Source of the DNA: Streptomyces typhae
Lineage (GTDB): Bacteria; Actinomycetota; Actinomycetes; Streptomycetales; Streptomycetaceae
Assembly (NCBI RefSeq): GCF_009755605.1
Contig: NZ_WPNZ01000008.1
Location: forward strand, 124,001-188,000
Reading direction: 5' to 3'
Length of the DNA: 64,000 nt
The translations under genes were made by a program, and so were the position numbers. The notes beneath the pieces are model-generated. The model ran no database searches, was not told the DNA's origin, and saw only the letters and a list, made by a program, of their open reading frames with translations. Every line of letters begins with the position of its first letter. The first letter of the stretch is position 1. Shown piece by piece: positions 41,164 through 48,833 of the stretch.

Positions 41164-42603
41164 GTGTCACAGCAGCAGCTCCGCCGCACCCCCGTCCGGC
41201 CGGATCCGGGACCGCCGCCCCCGGACACCTCGCGGCAGGGGAGATTCGTGGGCTGGCTCGGCGGCTTCGGCTGCGTCGCCGCGGGCTACGCCGTGTTCCA
41301 GTCCCTGGTCGGGGTGTTGCCGCAGGAACTCTCCGCGGACGCGGCACGGTACGGCATCGCGGCGGTCAGCGGCGTCGGCACGAGCGCCGCAGCCTGGCTG
41401 GCCGCGGCGCTGCTGCGCGCCAGGGCGGTCGGCGACGACACCGGCACGGCGGGGCCGGCGGGCTCGCGGTGGACGACGGCCGCACGGCGGACGGCGGCGG
41501 GGCCCGGCGGCCCCGGCACCGCCCCCGACACCGGCCCGGGACCGTTCCCGGCGCTGGCCGCCGCGACGCACCGCACGCTCCTCGCGGACCTCGCCGTCCT
41601 CGACGATCCCGACCGCGGGCTCCTCACGGGCTGGCCGCACGCCCTCGACGAGCCCACCCTGCCGGTGCGGCCCACGCCCACGGGCACCGCGTACGGACTG
41701 CATCTGGTCCTCGAACTCGGCGTGCAGGACGGCCGTCTGAACCCCGCGGACCTGGTCGGGACGCTGTGGCGGCTGCGGCTGCCCGACGGCGGCTGGGCCG
41801 CCCGTTCGCAGGGGTCCGTGCCGAGGCCGGAGGTGACGGCCCTGGTGCTCGGCGCGCTCGCCCGCGCGGGCGCGGACCCGGACCGGCTCGCGGACGAGGC
41901 GGCGCGCTGCGCGGCCCGCTTCACGGCCGACCTGGAGCCGTCCGGCCTGGCCAGGACGCATGTGGTGACGACCGTCCTGCGGGGCCTGCTGCGCGCGGCG
42001 CCCGCATCGCCCGCCATCGCCCGGCTGCGCGACGAACTGGTCGACAGGACCATCACCGACCCCGCCCGGGAGAGCCGGCGCTGCTGGGGACCGACGCTGC
42101 GCCCGACCTCGGCGCATCCGACGCGGCCCTCGCCCGCGCACACCGCGCAGGCCGTCGTCGCCCTGGACCGGACGGCCCGCGTCCTCGGCGACGAGGACGT
42201 CAACAGCCGCTCCGCGCGCGAGGACGGCATCCGCTGGCTGCTGTCCTGCCCGATGCCGGCGCACGAGGGCTGCGCGGACCTGCTCAACACGCAGGAGGAG
42301 GTGCGCAGGCCGCATCCGCAGGACTCCTGGCGTCAGGAGGTCCTGTTCGTACGGCACTTCACCGCGGCGTGGATGGTGCGGGCGCTGCTCACCCGGGGCG
42401 CCTGGGACATCGCCGTCGCCGAGGGCCGCGAGGAGGCCTGGCGGGCGCTGCTGGCCGATGCCGTGGCGGGTGTGCTGCGCCAGCAGGACGAGGGCATCTG
42501 GAACTGGGACGGGCACGATCTCGGCCGTCCGCTGTGGATGACCTATCAGGGCCTTTCGGCGCTGCGCGCCCATGCCGTATGGATGTATCAGCCGGGCGCC
42601 TGA
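41164..42603 (+). CDS. Membrane-tethered alpha-toroid (prenyltransferase/terpene-cyclase-like) protein
   Basis: A 479-residue protein of unknown function. Two hydrophobic helices at about 28-85 (GWLGGFGCVAAGYAVFQSLV, then GIAAVSGVGTSAAAWLAAAL) anchor it, followed by a Gly/Pro linker. A helical region from about 130 carries segments reminiscent of squalene-cyclase/prenyltransferase repeats (LPDGGWAARSQGSVPRPEV, then TALVLGALARAG; and FTAAWMVRALLTRG). The catalytic DxDD of class II cyclases is absent. A conserved-looking core includes CWGPTLRP and LLNTQEEVRRPHPQDSWRQE. The GTG at 41164 has GGGAGGGA about 8 bases upstream. A cupin-like gene follows 52 bases downstream on the same strand, probably as one operon. 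Confidence 0.75.
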   Translation: MSQQQLRRTPVRPDPGPPPPDTSRQGRFVGWLGGFGCVAAGYAVFQSLVGVLPQELSADAARYGIAAVSGVGTSAAAWLAAALLRARAVGDDTGTAGPAGSRWTTAARRTAAGPGGPGTAPDTGPGPFPALAAATHRTLLADLAVLDDPDRGLLTGWPHALDEPTLPVRPTPTGTAYGLHLVLELGVQDGRLNPADLVGTLWRLRLPDGGWAARSQGSVPRPEVTALVLGALARAGADPDRLADEAARCAARFTADLEPSGLARTHVVTTVLRGLLRAAPASPAIARLRDELVDRTITDPARESRRCWGPTLRPTSAHPTRPSPAHTAQAVVALDRTARVLGDEDVNSRSAREDGIRWLLSCPMPAHEGCADLLNTQEEVRRPHPQDSWRQEVLFVRHFTAAWMVRALLTRGAWDIAVAEGREEAWRALLADAVAGVLRQQDEGIWNWDGHDLGRPLWMTYQGLSALRAHAVWMYQPGA

Positions 42604-42655
42604 GCTCCGGCCTCGCGCCCCGGCGGGCGGGACGACCGAAAGGCGGCGGCACTGC

Positions 42656-43441
42656 ATGGGTGGTCGGCACGTCCTGCGGGCCCGGACACTGCTCGAAGGG
42701 GCCCTGGACGGCCTGGCCGATGAGGCACTGGTGCGGACGGCGCGGACGGTCGTCGCCGAACTGGGCGACCCGGGACGCCTCTCCGCGCTCGTGGCGGAGC
42801 TCGCGGCGGGCACCGGCGACCCCTCGGGGTGTGCGCGGCTCTCGTACCGGCACGTCCTCGGCTTCGACAAGCTGCTCCTGATCGACGTCGGCACCCGGCA
42901 CATGCTGCGCGCCCACGTGTGGCACCCCGGCGCGCACCGCGCGGCACGCGAGGACATCCACAACCACCGCTCGCCGCTCGCCTCCTACGTGGTGCGGGGC
43001 ACCCTGGGCATGGAGCTGTACGAGACGGCGGGCGACGGCCCGCTCGCGGCGGCGCGTTTTCGCGAGTCGCTGTCGGAGGAGGTGCGGGACTGGCTCCTGG
43101 AGCCCGCCGGCCGTGCCCGGCTGCGGCTGACGCAGACGGCCGAGTACACGGCGGGCAGTGGCTACGCCCTGCCGTCGTACGCCCTGCACCGCGCCTGGTG
43201 CGCCTCGCCGGAGGCGGCGGTGACGCTGTTCCTGGAGACGGGGGCGGGCAGGCGCCGCTACACGGACGTGTTCACGCACACGGACGCGCATCCGGGGGCT
43301 GATGTGTACACGGGCGGTGGCGTGCCGGGGCGGCGCACACGGGCGATCTCCAAGAAGCCCTTGGAGGAGGCGGAGTACCTGGAGGAACTGCGGAGCCTGA
43401 GCGAACTCATCGACGGGAGGGATGAGTTGGCGCGCCCATGA
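42656..43441 (+). CDS. Cupin-like protein paired with the toroid gene
   Basis: A 261-residue soluble protein. After a helical first 60 residues, it has a cupin/cysteine-dioxygenase-like barrel: DIHNHRSPLASYVVRGTLG supplies the first metal-type His-x-His, and YALPSYALHRAWCASPEAAV a later His in the second conserved region. It ends with a short acidic tail. Such barrels bind a metal and act as dioxygenases, isomerases or sensors. It is not a family I can name. The ATG at 42656 is chosen; ribosome-binding purines (AAAGGCGG) lie somewhat far upstream. The close downstream position suggests it works with the toroid protein. Confidence 0.7.
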   Translation: MGGRHVLRARTLLEGALDGLADEALVRTARTVVAELGDPGRLSALVAELAAGTGDPSGCARLSYRHVLGFDKLLLIDVGTRHMLRAHVWHPGAHRAAREDIHNHRSPLASYVVRGTLGMELYETAGDGPLAAARFRESLSEEVRDWLLEPAGRARLRLTQTAEYTAGSGYALPSYALHRAWCASPEAAVTLFLETGAGRRRYTDVFTHTDAHPGADVYTGGGVPGRRTRAISKKPLEEAEYLEELRSLSELIDGRDELARP

Positions 43442-43470
43442 GAGGGGGCGCGGGGTGTCGCGGTGGCGGG

Positions 43471-43896
43471 TCAGCGGCCTCGGAGCCTGTTGACGGCCTG
43501 TCGCACGATCTCGTTGTTGTAGTCGTCGATCTCCACCGTGCCCAGTTCCTCGGGGGTGAGCCAGCGGTAGTCCTGATCGGGGTGGGGCAGCGTCACGTCG
43601 AGGCTGAGGGGACGCACCAGGAAGTTGTCCTGCCAGTTCTTGACCTCGCGGCCCTTGTACCGGCTGACGAAGGACGACTCGCCGACCTTGCGGACGACGT
43701 GGCCGAGCAGGCCGGTCTCTTCCTTCAGCTCCCGCAGTACGCCGTCGCGTGGGCTCTCGCCCGGTTCGAGCTTTCCACAGGGCACCCCCCACACACAGGG
43801 CAGGAACCGCTCCGTCTCACTGCGGCGCACGAGCAGCACCCTGCCCCGGTGGGCGACGACGGCTGCTGCCAGATGGTTCTCGCCAGGGATACCCAT
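43471..43896 (-). CDS. NUDIX hydrolase
   Basis: A 141-residue single-domain NUDIX pyrophosphatase. The Nudix box is present: GKLEPGESPRDGVLRELKEE followed by TG, matching GX5EX7REUXEEXGU. The substrate, likely a nucleoside diphosphate derivative, cannot be assigned. The ATG at 43896 begins MGIPGENHLAAAVV. It is convergent with the cupin-like gene, 29 bases between stops, so it need not be functionally linked to it. Confidence 0.92.
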   Translation of the reverse strand: MGIPGENHLAAAVVAHRGRVLLVRRSETERFLPCVWGVPCGKLEPGESPRDGVLRELKEETGLLGHVVRKVGESSFVSRYKGREVKNWQDNFLVRPLSLDVTLPHPDQDYRWLTPEELGTVEIDDYNNEIVRQAVNRLRGR

Positions 43897-44021
43897 GACA
43901 CCACCGTAGCGAGGATTCGGGGCCCGGGACAGCCACGGACACCGCCCGCGCCCCGTCCGCGCGCCGGCGCGCGTCCGATTCCTTCAAGACCGCGTGCCGC
44001 CCGGCTGCCTACGCTCACGGC

Positions 44022-44456
44022 ATGAACAGCAACGACACGCACCCCACCGCCGCCCCGTCCCCGGTCGCGCCCCGCCTCGACATGGTGGGCGTCGTCACGT
44101 CCGACCTGGCGGCGTCGCTCGCCTTCTACCGCAGGCTCGGCCTGGACTTCCCCGCCGGGTCCGAGGACCTGCCGCACGCCGAGGCCACCCTGGCGAACGG
44201 CCTGCGCTTCGCTCTCGACACCGAGGAGACCGTCCGCTCCTTCCACCCCGACTGGCGGTCGGTGCCCGGCGCCGGGCGGATCGGGCTCGCCTTCCACTGC
44301 GGTACGCCCGCCGGGGTGGACGCGGTGCACGAGGAGCTGGTGGCCGCCGGGTACCGCTCGGAGCTGAAGCCGTTCGACGCGGTCTGGGGGCAGCGGTACG
44401 CGACCGTGCTCGACCCCGACGGCAACGGCGCCGACCTGTTCGCGCCGCTCCCCTGA
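44022..44456 (+). CDS. VOC/glyoxalase-superfamily protein
   Basis: A 144-residue vicinal oxygen chelate protein. The first half-module starts RLDMVGVVTSDLAASLAFYR and the second ends VLDPDGNGADLFAPLP, as in glyoxalase/bleomycin-resistance-like proteins. The first 17 residues are a Thr/Pro/Ala-rich lead. It is convergent with an AraC gene, with 13 bases between stops. The substrate is unknown. Confidence 0.87.
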   Translation: MNSNDTHPTAAPSPVAPRLDMVGVVTSDLAASLAFYRRLGLDFPAGSEDLPHAEATLANGLRFALDTEETVRSFHPDWRSVPGAGRIGLAFHCGTPAGVDAVHEELVAAGYRSELKPFDAVWGQRYATVLDPDGNGADLFAPLP

Positions 44457-44469
44457 CCTTCCCGGTGCC

Positions 44470-45228
44470 TCATCGCGCGGGCGGGGAGAGCAGGTCCGAA
44501 AGGCGCATGCCCGTCAACTCCTTGACGTCGCGGGCCAGGTGGGCCTGGTCGGCGAAGCCCGCCGCGGCAGCCGTGTCCGCGTACGGCCGTCCGGCGCGGG
44601 CCAGCGCGAGCGCCCGCTGGAGCCGCAGCACCCGGGCGAGGGTCTTGGGCCCGTACCCGAACGCGGGCAGGGAGCGCCGGTGCAGCAGGCGGGCGCCGAT
44701 ACCGGCGGCGTCGGCGGTCTCGGCGACCGAGTGCCCCGCGTTCAGGTACCGCACCACGCGGGCCAGGAGCGGATCGGGCGGCGTCCGGTCCGCGGCGCGC
44801 TCGGCGGCGACGGCCTCCAGGGCGGCGAGGGGATCGTCGGCCGCGTCGACGCGGGCGGTGAGGCGGCGGACCTCGGGGGCCCGCCACAGGTCCGCCAACT
44901 CCACACGCAGGTCCCGCAGTTCGTGCGCGGGGACGCCGAGGACGGCGGGGGCCGCGCCCGGGGCGAAGCGGACGCCCGCGTACCGTCGCGCGGCGTCACC
45001 GTCCGGGGGTTTCGTGAGGTGGGCGCGGGTGTCCGGGCCCGCGACGAACAGCCTGCCCTCGGTCCACAGCAGGTCCATGCAGCCGTCGGGCAGGACGGCC
45101 GCGCCCGCCGCCGACGCGGTGGCCGGGGCCGTCTTCGACCACACGACGGCGCCGGGCAGCACGCGGGAGGGCCGCTCGGCGTACGAGGCGCCGGGCGGGT
45201 CGTGGCGCGCGCGTGCCTCGCCCTTCAT
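44470..45228 (-). CDS. AraC-family regulator (DUF6597-type sensor)
   Basis: A 252-residue regulator. The N-terminal sensor region contains VLPDGCMDLLWTEGRLFVAG, as in the DUF6597-AraC group. The C-terminal AraC HTH pair spans about 150-245 (SVAETADAAGIGARLLHRRS, then FGYGPKTLARVLRLQRAL and FADQAHLARDVKELTGM). It is transcribed just after the next AraC gene on the same strand, nine bases between them. It is a likely regulator of the convergent VOC gene or of the NmrA-like gene; no evidence decides. Confidence 0.9.
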   Translation of the reverse strand: MKGEARARHDPPGASYAERPSRVLPGAVVWSKTAPATASAAGAAVLPDGCMDLLWTEGRLFVAGPDTRAHLTKPPDGDAARRYAGVRFAPGAAPAVLGVPAHELRDLRVELADLWRAPEVRRLTARVDAADDPLAALEAVAAERAADRTPPDPLLARVVRYLNAGHSVAETADAAGIGARLLHRRSLPAFGYGPKTLARVLRLQRALALARAGRPYADTAAAAGFADQAHLARDVKELTGMRLSDLLSPPAR

Positions 45229-45237
45229 ACCGCCAGG

Positions 45238-46197
45238 CTACGACGCGCCCGCGCGGTGGTCCTGCGGGCTGACCCCGTACACCCGCTTGAAGGCGCCGGA
45301 CAGGGCGAAGGCACTGCCGTAGCCGACCTTGCGGGCGATGGCCGCGATGGTCAGTGCGCTGTCGCGCAGCAGGTCGGCGGCCAGCGCGAGCCGCCAGCCG
45401 GTCAGATACGTCATCGGCGGCTCGCCCACCAGGTCGTTGAAGCGCCGGGCGAGCGCGGCCCGGGACACGCCCGCCTCGGCGGCGAGGGAGGCCACGGTCC
45501 AGGGGCGCGCCGGATCGTCCTGGAGCAGCCGCAGGACGGGGCCCACGACAGGGTCGCCCATCGCCCGGTACCAGGCGGGCGCCGCCGCCTCCGGCCGCGA
45601 GAACCAGGCCCGCAGCGCCGCGATGAGCAGCAGGTCGAGGAGCCGGTCGAGGACGACGTCCTGGCCCGGCTCGTCCTTGCCGATCTCCTCGGCGAGGAAC
45701 GGCGTCAGGGGGCAGTCCCACACGTCCGTGGGCAGGACGAGCAGCGGCGGCAGCGCGTCGAGGAGCCGTCCGGTGATCTCCCCGCGCATCTGGTACGTCC
45801 CGATCAGCATCTGCGCGGATCCGCCGCGCTGCCCCCACGCGCGCATGCCGAGGCCCGCGTAGTGGCCGTCGGGCGCGCCGTTGAGCGGGGTGCAGACCTG
45901 GCCCGGTCCGATCTCGGCGTACGGTTCGGTCCGCCGGTCGTCCGCCACGAGGTAGTGGCCGGGACCGCGGGCGACGGCCACGTCGCCGGGCCGGACGAGC
46001 CGGGGCTCGGCCCCGTGCCCGGCCTGCTCGCCCTGCTTGCCCTCCGGCACGATCCACGCCTCGCCCCGCACCATGATCATGACGGAGACGGGCGCCTCGT
46101 CCGCGATGCGGACCGCCCATGGCGGCTCGAAGCATGCGCGGATCATGAAGGCTCCGCGTGCTCGGGGGCCCTCGAGGAGGCCGGCGAGTACGTCCAT
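45238..46197 (-). CDS. AraC-family regulator with cupin sensor domain
   Basis: A 319-residue protein with an AraC_binding_2/cupin-type N-terminal domain (ACFEPPWAVRIADEAPVSVM and LVRPGDVAVARGPGHYLVAD, about 15-100). The C-terminal HTH pair is at about 225-310 (TVASLAAEAGVSRAALARRF, then KVGYGSAFALSGAFKRVYG). The start ATG at 46197 lacks a ribosome binding site, so a leaderless transcript is possible. It is divergent from the NmrA-like oxidoreductase, the arrangement expected of a regulator and its target. Six 12-bp repeats lie between or at the start of that target. Confidence 0.9.
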   Translation of the reverse strand: MDVLAGLLEGPRARGAFMIRACFEPPWAVRIADEAPVSVMIMVRGEAWIVPEGKQGEQAGHGAEPRLVRPGDVAVARGPGHYLVADDRRTEPYAEIGPGQVCTPLNGAPDGHYAGLGMRAWGQRGGSAQMLIGTYQMRGEITGRLLDALPPLLVLPTDVWDCPLTPFLAEEIGKDEPGQDVVLDRLLDLLLIAALRAWFSRPEAAAPAWYRAMGDPVVGPVLRLLQDDPARPWTVASLAAEAGVSRAALARRFNDLVGEPPMTYLTGWRLALAADLLRDSALTIAAIARKVGYGSAFALSGAFKRVYGVSPQDHRAGAS

Positions 46198-46277
46198 GGG
46201 GGCAGCGTAGACGTACGCGTATGGGAGTGAGTCCTTCGAGGATGGCTCCTGGGCCGGGGCGGCAGTTGACTGGGGCC

Positions 46278-47198
46278 ATGACCGACAACAGGACGCGTGA
46301 GACGACGCGTGACACGACGCGTGACACGACGCGTGAGACGACGCGTGAGACGACACGTGAGACGCCAGAGAACACGATGACGGTGCTGGTCACCGGGGCG
46401 ACGGGGCGGGTGGGGAGCCGGGTCGCCGAGGCGGCGCGGGACGCCGGGCACGAGGTGCGGGCCGCGGCGCGTTCCGGCCCGGTCCTCTTCGACTGGACCG
46501 ACCCGGCCACCTGGACGGACGCCCTGCGCGGCGCCGACGCCGCCTTCCTCGCCCACCAGCCCGACGTGGGCTCGCCCGGCGCCGCCGAGGCGGTGGGCGC
46601 GTTCGCCCGCCGTGCCGGTGAGCTCGGGGTGCGCCATCTCGTGCTGCTGTCGGCGCGCGGTGAGCACCAGGCGCACGCGACGGAGGACGCGCTCGCGGCG
46701 GCCGGGGTGCGCTGGACCGTCGTGCGGGCCGCGTGGTTCGCGCAGAACTTCAGCGAGGGGCCGCTGGCCGACGCCATGCGGGAGGGCGGGGAGCTCGTCT
46801 TTCCCGGGGGTGAGGTGCTGGAGCCGTTCATCGACGTGCGGGACGTCGCGGAGGTGGTCGTCGCGGTGCTCGGGGCCGGGGAGCGGTATGCCGGGCGGGT
46901 GCTGGAGGTGAGCGGGGGGCGGTTGTTGTCCTTCCGGGACGCGGTGGCCGAGATATCCCGTGCGGGTGGGCGGGAGTTCTCCTATGTGCCGGTGGCGGCG
47001 GTGGAGTACGGGGCGGCGCTTCGTGGATTCGGGGTTCCCGAAGGGGAGGTGGAATTCCTGATCGACCTTTTCGAGACGAATCTCGACGGTCGTAACGCGT
47101 ATGTCTCCGACGGGGTGCGGGAGGTACTCGGGCGGGGCCCGAGGGAATTCTCCCGCTTCGTCGACGAGGGGGTGGCCGGGGCCGCCTGGAAGCGCTGA
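46278..47198 (+). CDS. NmrA-like NAD(P)H-binding oxidoreductase
   Basis: A 306-residue (or 273-residue) atypical SDR of the NmrA/NAD(P)H-binding group with TGATGRVGSRVAEAARDAGH at the N-terminus of the Rossmann fold, no YxxxK motif, and a C-terminal helical cap. Homologues often reduce quinones or sense redox state. Two starts are possible: the ATG at 46278, which adds a 33-residue lead made of TRET/TRDT repeats, or the ATG at 46377, which begins MTVLVTGATG as is usual and has a weak AGAG site. The latter would leave the repeats as non-coding DNA between two divergent genes. Confidence 0.85.
   Translation: MTDNRTRETTRDTTRDTTRETTRETTRETPENTMTVLVTGATGRVGSRVAEAARDAGHEVRAAARSGPVLFDWTDPATWTDALRGADAAFLAHQPDVGSPGAAEAVGAFARRAGELGVRHLVLLSARGEHQAHATEDALAAAGVRWTVVRAAWFAQNFSEGPLADAMREGGELVFPGGEVLEPFIDVRDVAEVVVAVLGAGERYAGRVLEVSGGRLLSFRDAVAEISRAGGREFSYVPVAAVEYGAALRGFGVPEGEVEFLIDLFETNLDGRNAYVSDGVREVLGRGPREFSRFVDEGVAGAAWKR
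46293..46364. repeat. Six tandem 12-bp repeats (ACGCGTGAGACG)
   Basis: Six contiguous units of ACGCGTGAGACG, two with CACG ending and the last with ACACGTGA, each carry the palindrome ACGCGT (or ACACGT). They are either a coding repeat (TRET/TRDT) or an iteron-like regulatory array between the divergent AraC and NmrA-like genes. Confidence 0.9.
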
Positions 47199-47241
47199 GC
47201 CTCTCCCCCACCCGCCCACCCTTCCCACGCTGCGCGCTCGC

Positions 47242-47600
47242 CCTCAAACACCGGACAGGATTTCCCCCACCCACCCGCCCTTTCCCGGCCTGACGGCCTT
47301 GTCCTCAATCGCCGGACGGGCTATTTCCCACCCACCCACCCCTTCAGCCTCAATCGCCGCACGAGCCGATTCCAGCCCGTCCAGTACTTGCGCACGAGCG
47401 CGCAGCGCGACGACGCAGGAACGACGCGCAGAAGACCGCACCCACTCCACCCAACTCACCGCACCCGCCCCACACCACCCAGCCCGTCCGGCGCCTGAGG
47501 ACAAAGGGGCGGGCGGGTGGGAGGAAGCCCGTCCGGCGATTGAGGACAAGGCCGCCAGGCCGGGGAAAGGGCGGGTGGGTGGGGGAAAGCCTGTTCGGGG
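47242..47600. repeat. Array of GATTGAGGAC elements, array 1
   Basis: Copies of GCCCGTCCGGCGATTGAGGA or close variants occur in both orientations. Complement-orientation copies begin near 47242, 47301 and 47348, and forward copies near 47482, 47528 and 47590. They are interspersed with GGGCGGGTGGGGGAAAG-type tracts. They fill the 480-base gap between the NmrA-like and YihY genes, which holds no credible gene. Facing copies can fold into long hairpins. Confidence 0.85.
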
Positions 47601-47679
47601 AGCTAAGGCGAGGGCGGCAGGCCGCGGAAAGGGAGGAAGGGAGGGGGCTGAGGCGGGGATCGGGGGTGTCCCCGGAGGT

Positions 47680-48816
47680 TCAGGGGGTGGGGCCCTCGTC
47701 GTGGCGCTTGGCGTGGTGGTGGGTGCGGAGACGGGACGTGACGTCGTCGGGGGGCAGAAAGCGGGACCAGCGTTCGGGGAACTCCGAGGGCATGTCGGGG
47801 TCCTCGGGATCCTCCGAGGCGCGCGCAGCGGCGGCACGGGCGACGAACTCGGCGGCCCGAGCCTCCCGCACCCGCTCATTGGCCTCCCGGGCGGAGGCGG
47901 TGGCAAGAGAGGGCCACACCCGGTCTATGGCGGCGTTCACCGCGGCACCGACGAGCACCGCGAACGCCGACACCCCGATCCACAGCAGCACGGCGACGGG
48001 CGCGGCGAGCGACCCGTAGATGGTGGGACCCTCCACGGTGCTGGTGAGGTAGATGCGCAGCAGGAAACTGCCGAGCACCCACATGCCGAGGGCGATCAGC
48101 GCTCCCGGCATGTCCTCCACCCAGGGTGAACGCACGGGCACCGACACGTGGTACAGCGTGGTCAGGAAGACGACGGACAGGATGATGACCACCGGCCAGT
48201 ACAGGACCTGCACCACCGTCGCCGAACCCGGCACCAGCTTCACCACCGCGTCGGGCCCCGCCACCATCAGCGGCAGCGCCACGGAGCCGATGACGAGGGC
48301 GACGAGGAAGAGGCCGAAGGCGAGCAGCCGGGTGCGCACGATGCCCCGGGCGCCGTCGAGCCCGTACATGACGGTGATGGTGTCGATGAAGACGTTGACG
48401 GCGCGCGACCCCGACCAGAGGGCGAAGAGGAACCCTATCGAGATCACGTCGGGGCGTCCGACCTTCATGACGTCCTCCAGGATCGGCTGTGCGATCTCAC
48501 GGACGCCCTTGTCGGACAGGATGGTGCGGGACGCCTCCAGGATGTTGTTCTGGACGCTGGAGATGGTGTCGGTGCCGGTCCACCGGTCCACGTACGCGAG
48601 CAGCCCGATGAGGCTCAGGAGCAGCGGCGGCACGGACAGGAGCGTGAAGAACGCCGCTTCGGCCGCAAGCCCGAGGACGCGGTACTCGATGCAGGAGTTG
48701 ACGGTGTCCTTCAGCAGCAGCCAGGCGGTCCTGCGCTTGGAGACGTTGCGGTAGAGAGCGCGGGCCCGTTTCCAGCGGCCGTGTGGCCGCCCGGGTGTTT
48801 CTTTTGCCTGGTGCAC
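47680..48816 (-). CDS. YihY/BrkB-family inner membrane protein
   Basis: A 378-residue membrane protein with about six hydrophobic segments (for example AAEAAFFTLLSVPPLLLSLI, LLAFGLFLVALVIGSVALPL, VLLWIGVSAFAVLVGAAVNA) and a charged C-terminal tail of about 60 residues. It is of the YihY/virulence factor BrkB family, whose transport role is not settled. The only start is the GTG at 48816, oddly placed inside a perfect ribosome binding site (AAGGAGGTG). The divergent AidB-like gene starts just 17 bases away. Confidence 0.9.
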   Translation of the reverse strand: MHQAKETPGRPHGRWKRARALYRNVSKRRTAWLLLKDTVNSCIEYRVLGLAAEAAFFTLLSVPPLLLSLIGLLAYVDRWTGTDTISSVQNNILEASRTILSDKGVREIAQPILEDVMKVGRPDVISIGFLFALWSGSRAVNVFIDTITVMYGLDGARGIVRTRLLAFGLFLVALVIGSVALPLMVAGPDAVVKLVPGSATVVQVLYWPVVIILSVVFLTTLYHVSVPVRSPWVEDMPGALIALGMWVLGSFLLRIYLTSTVEGPTIYGSLAAPVAVLLWIGVSAFAVLVGAAVNAAIDRVWPSLATASAREANERVREARAAEFVARAAAARASEDPEDPDMPSEFPERWSRFLPPDDVTSRLRTHHHAKRHDEGPTP

Positions 48817-48833
48817 CTCCTTACCGTAGCGGC

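Noticed and set aside
41164..42603. Calling the toroid protein a functional squalene/hopene cyclase
   Set aside because: No DxDD motif and no QW repeats at proper spacing; only overall helical repeat resemblance.
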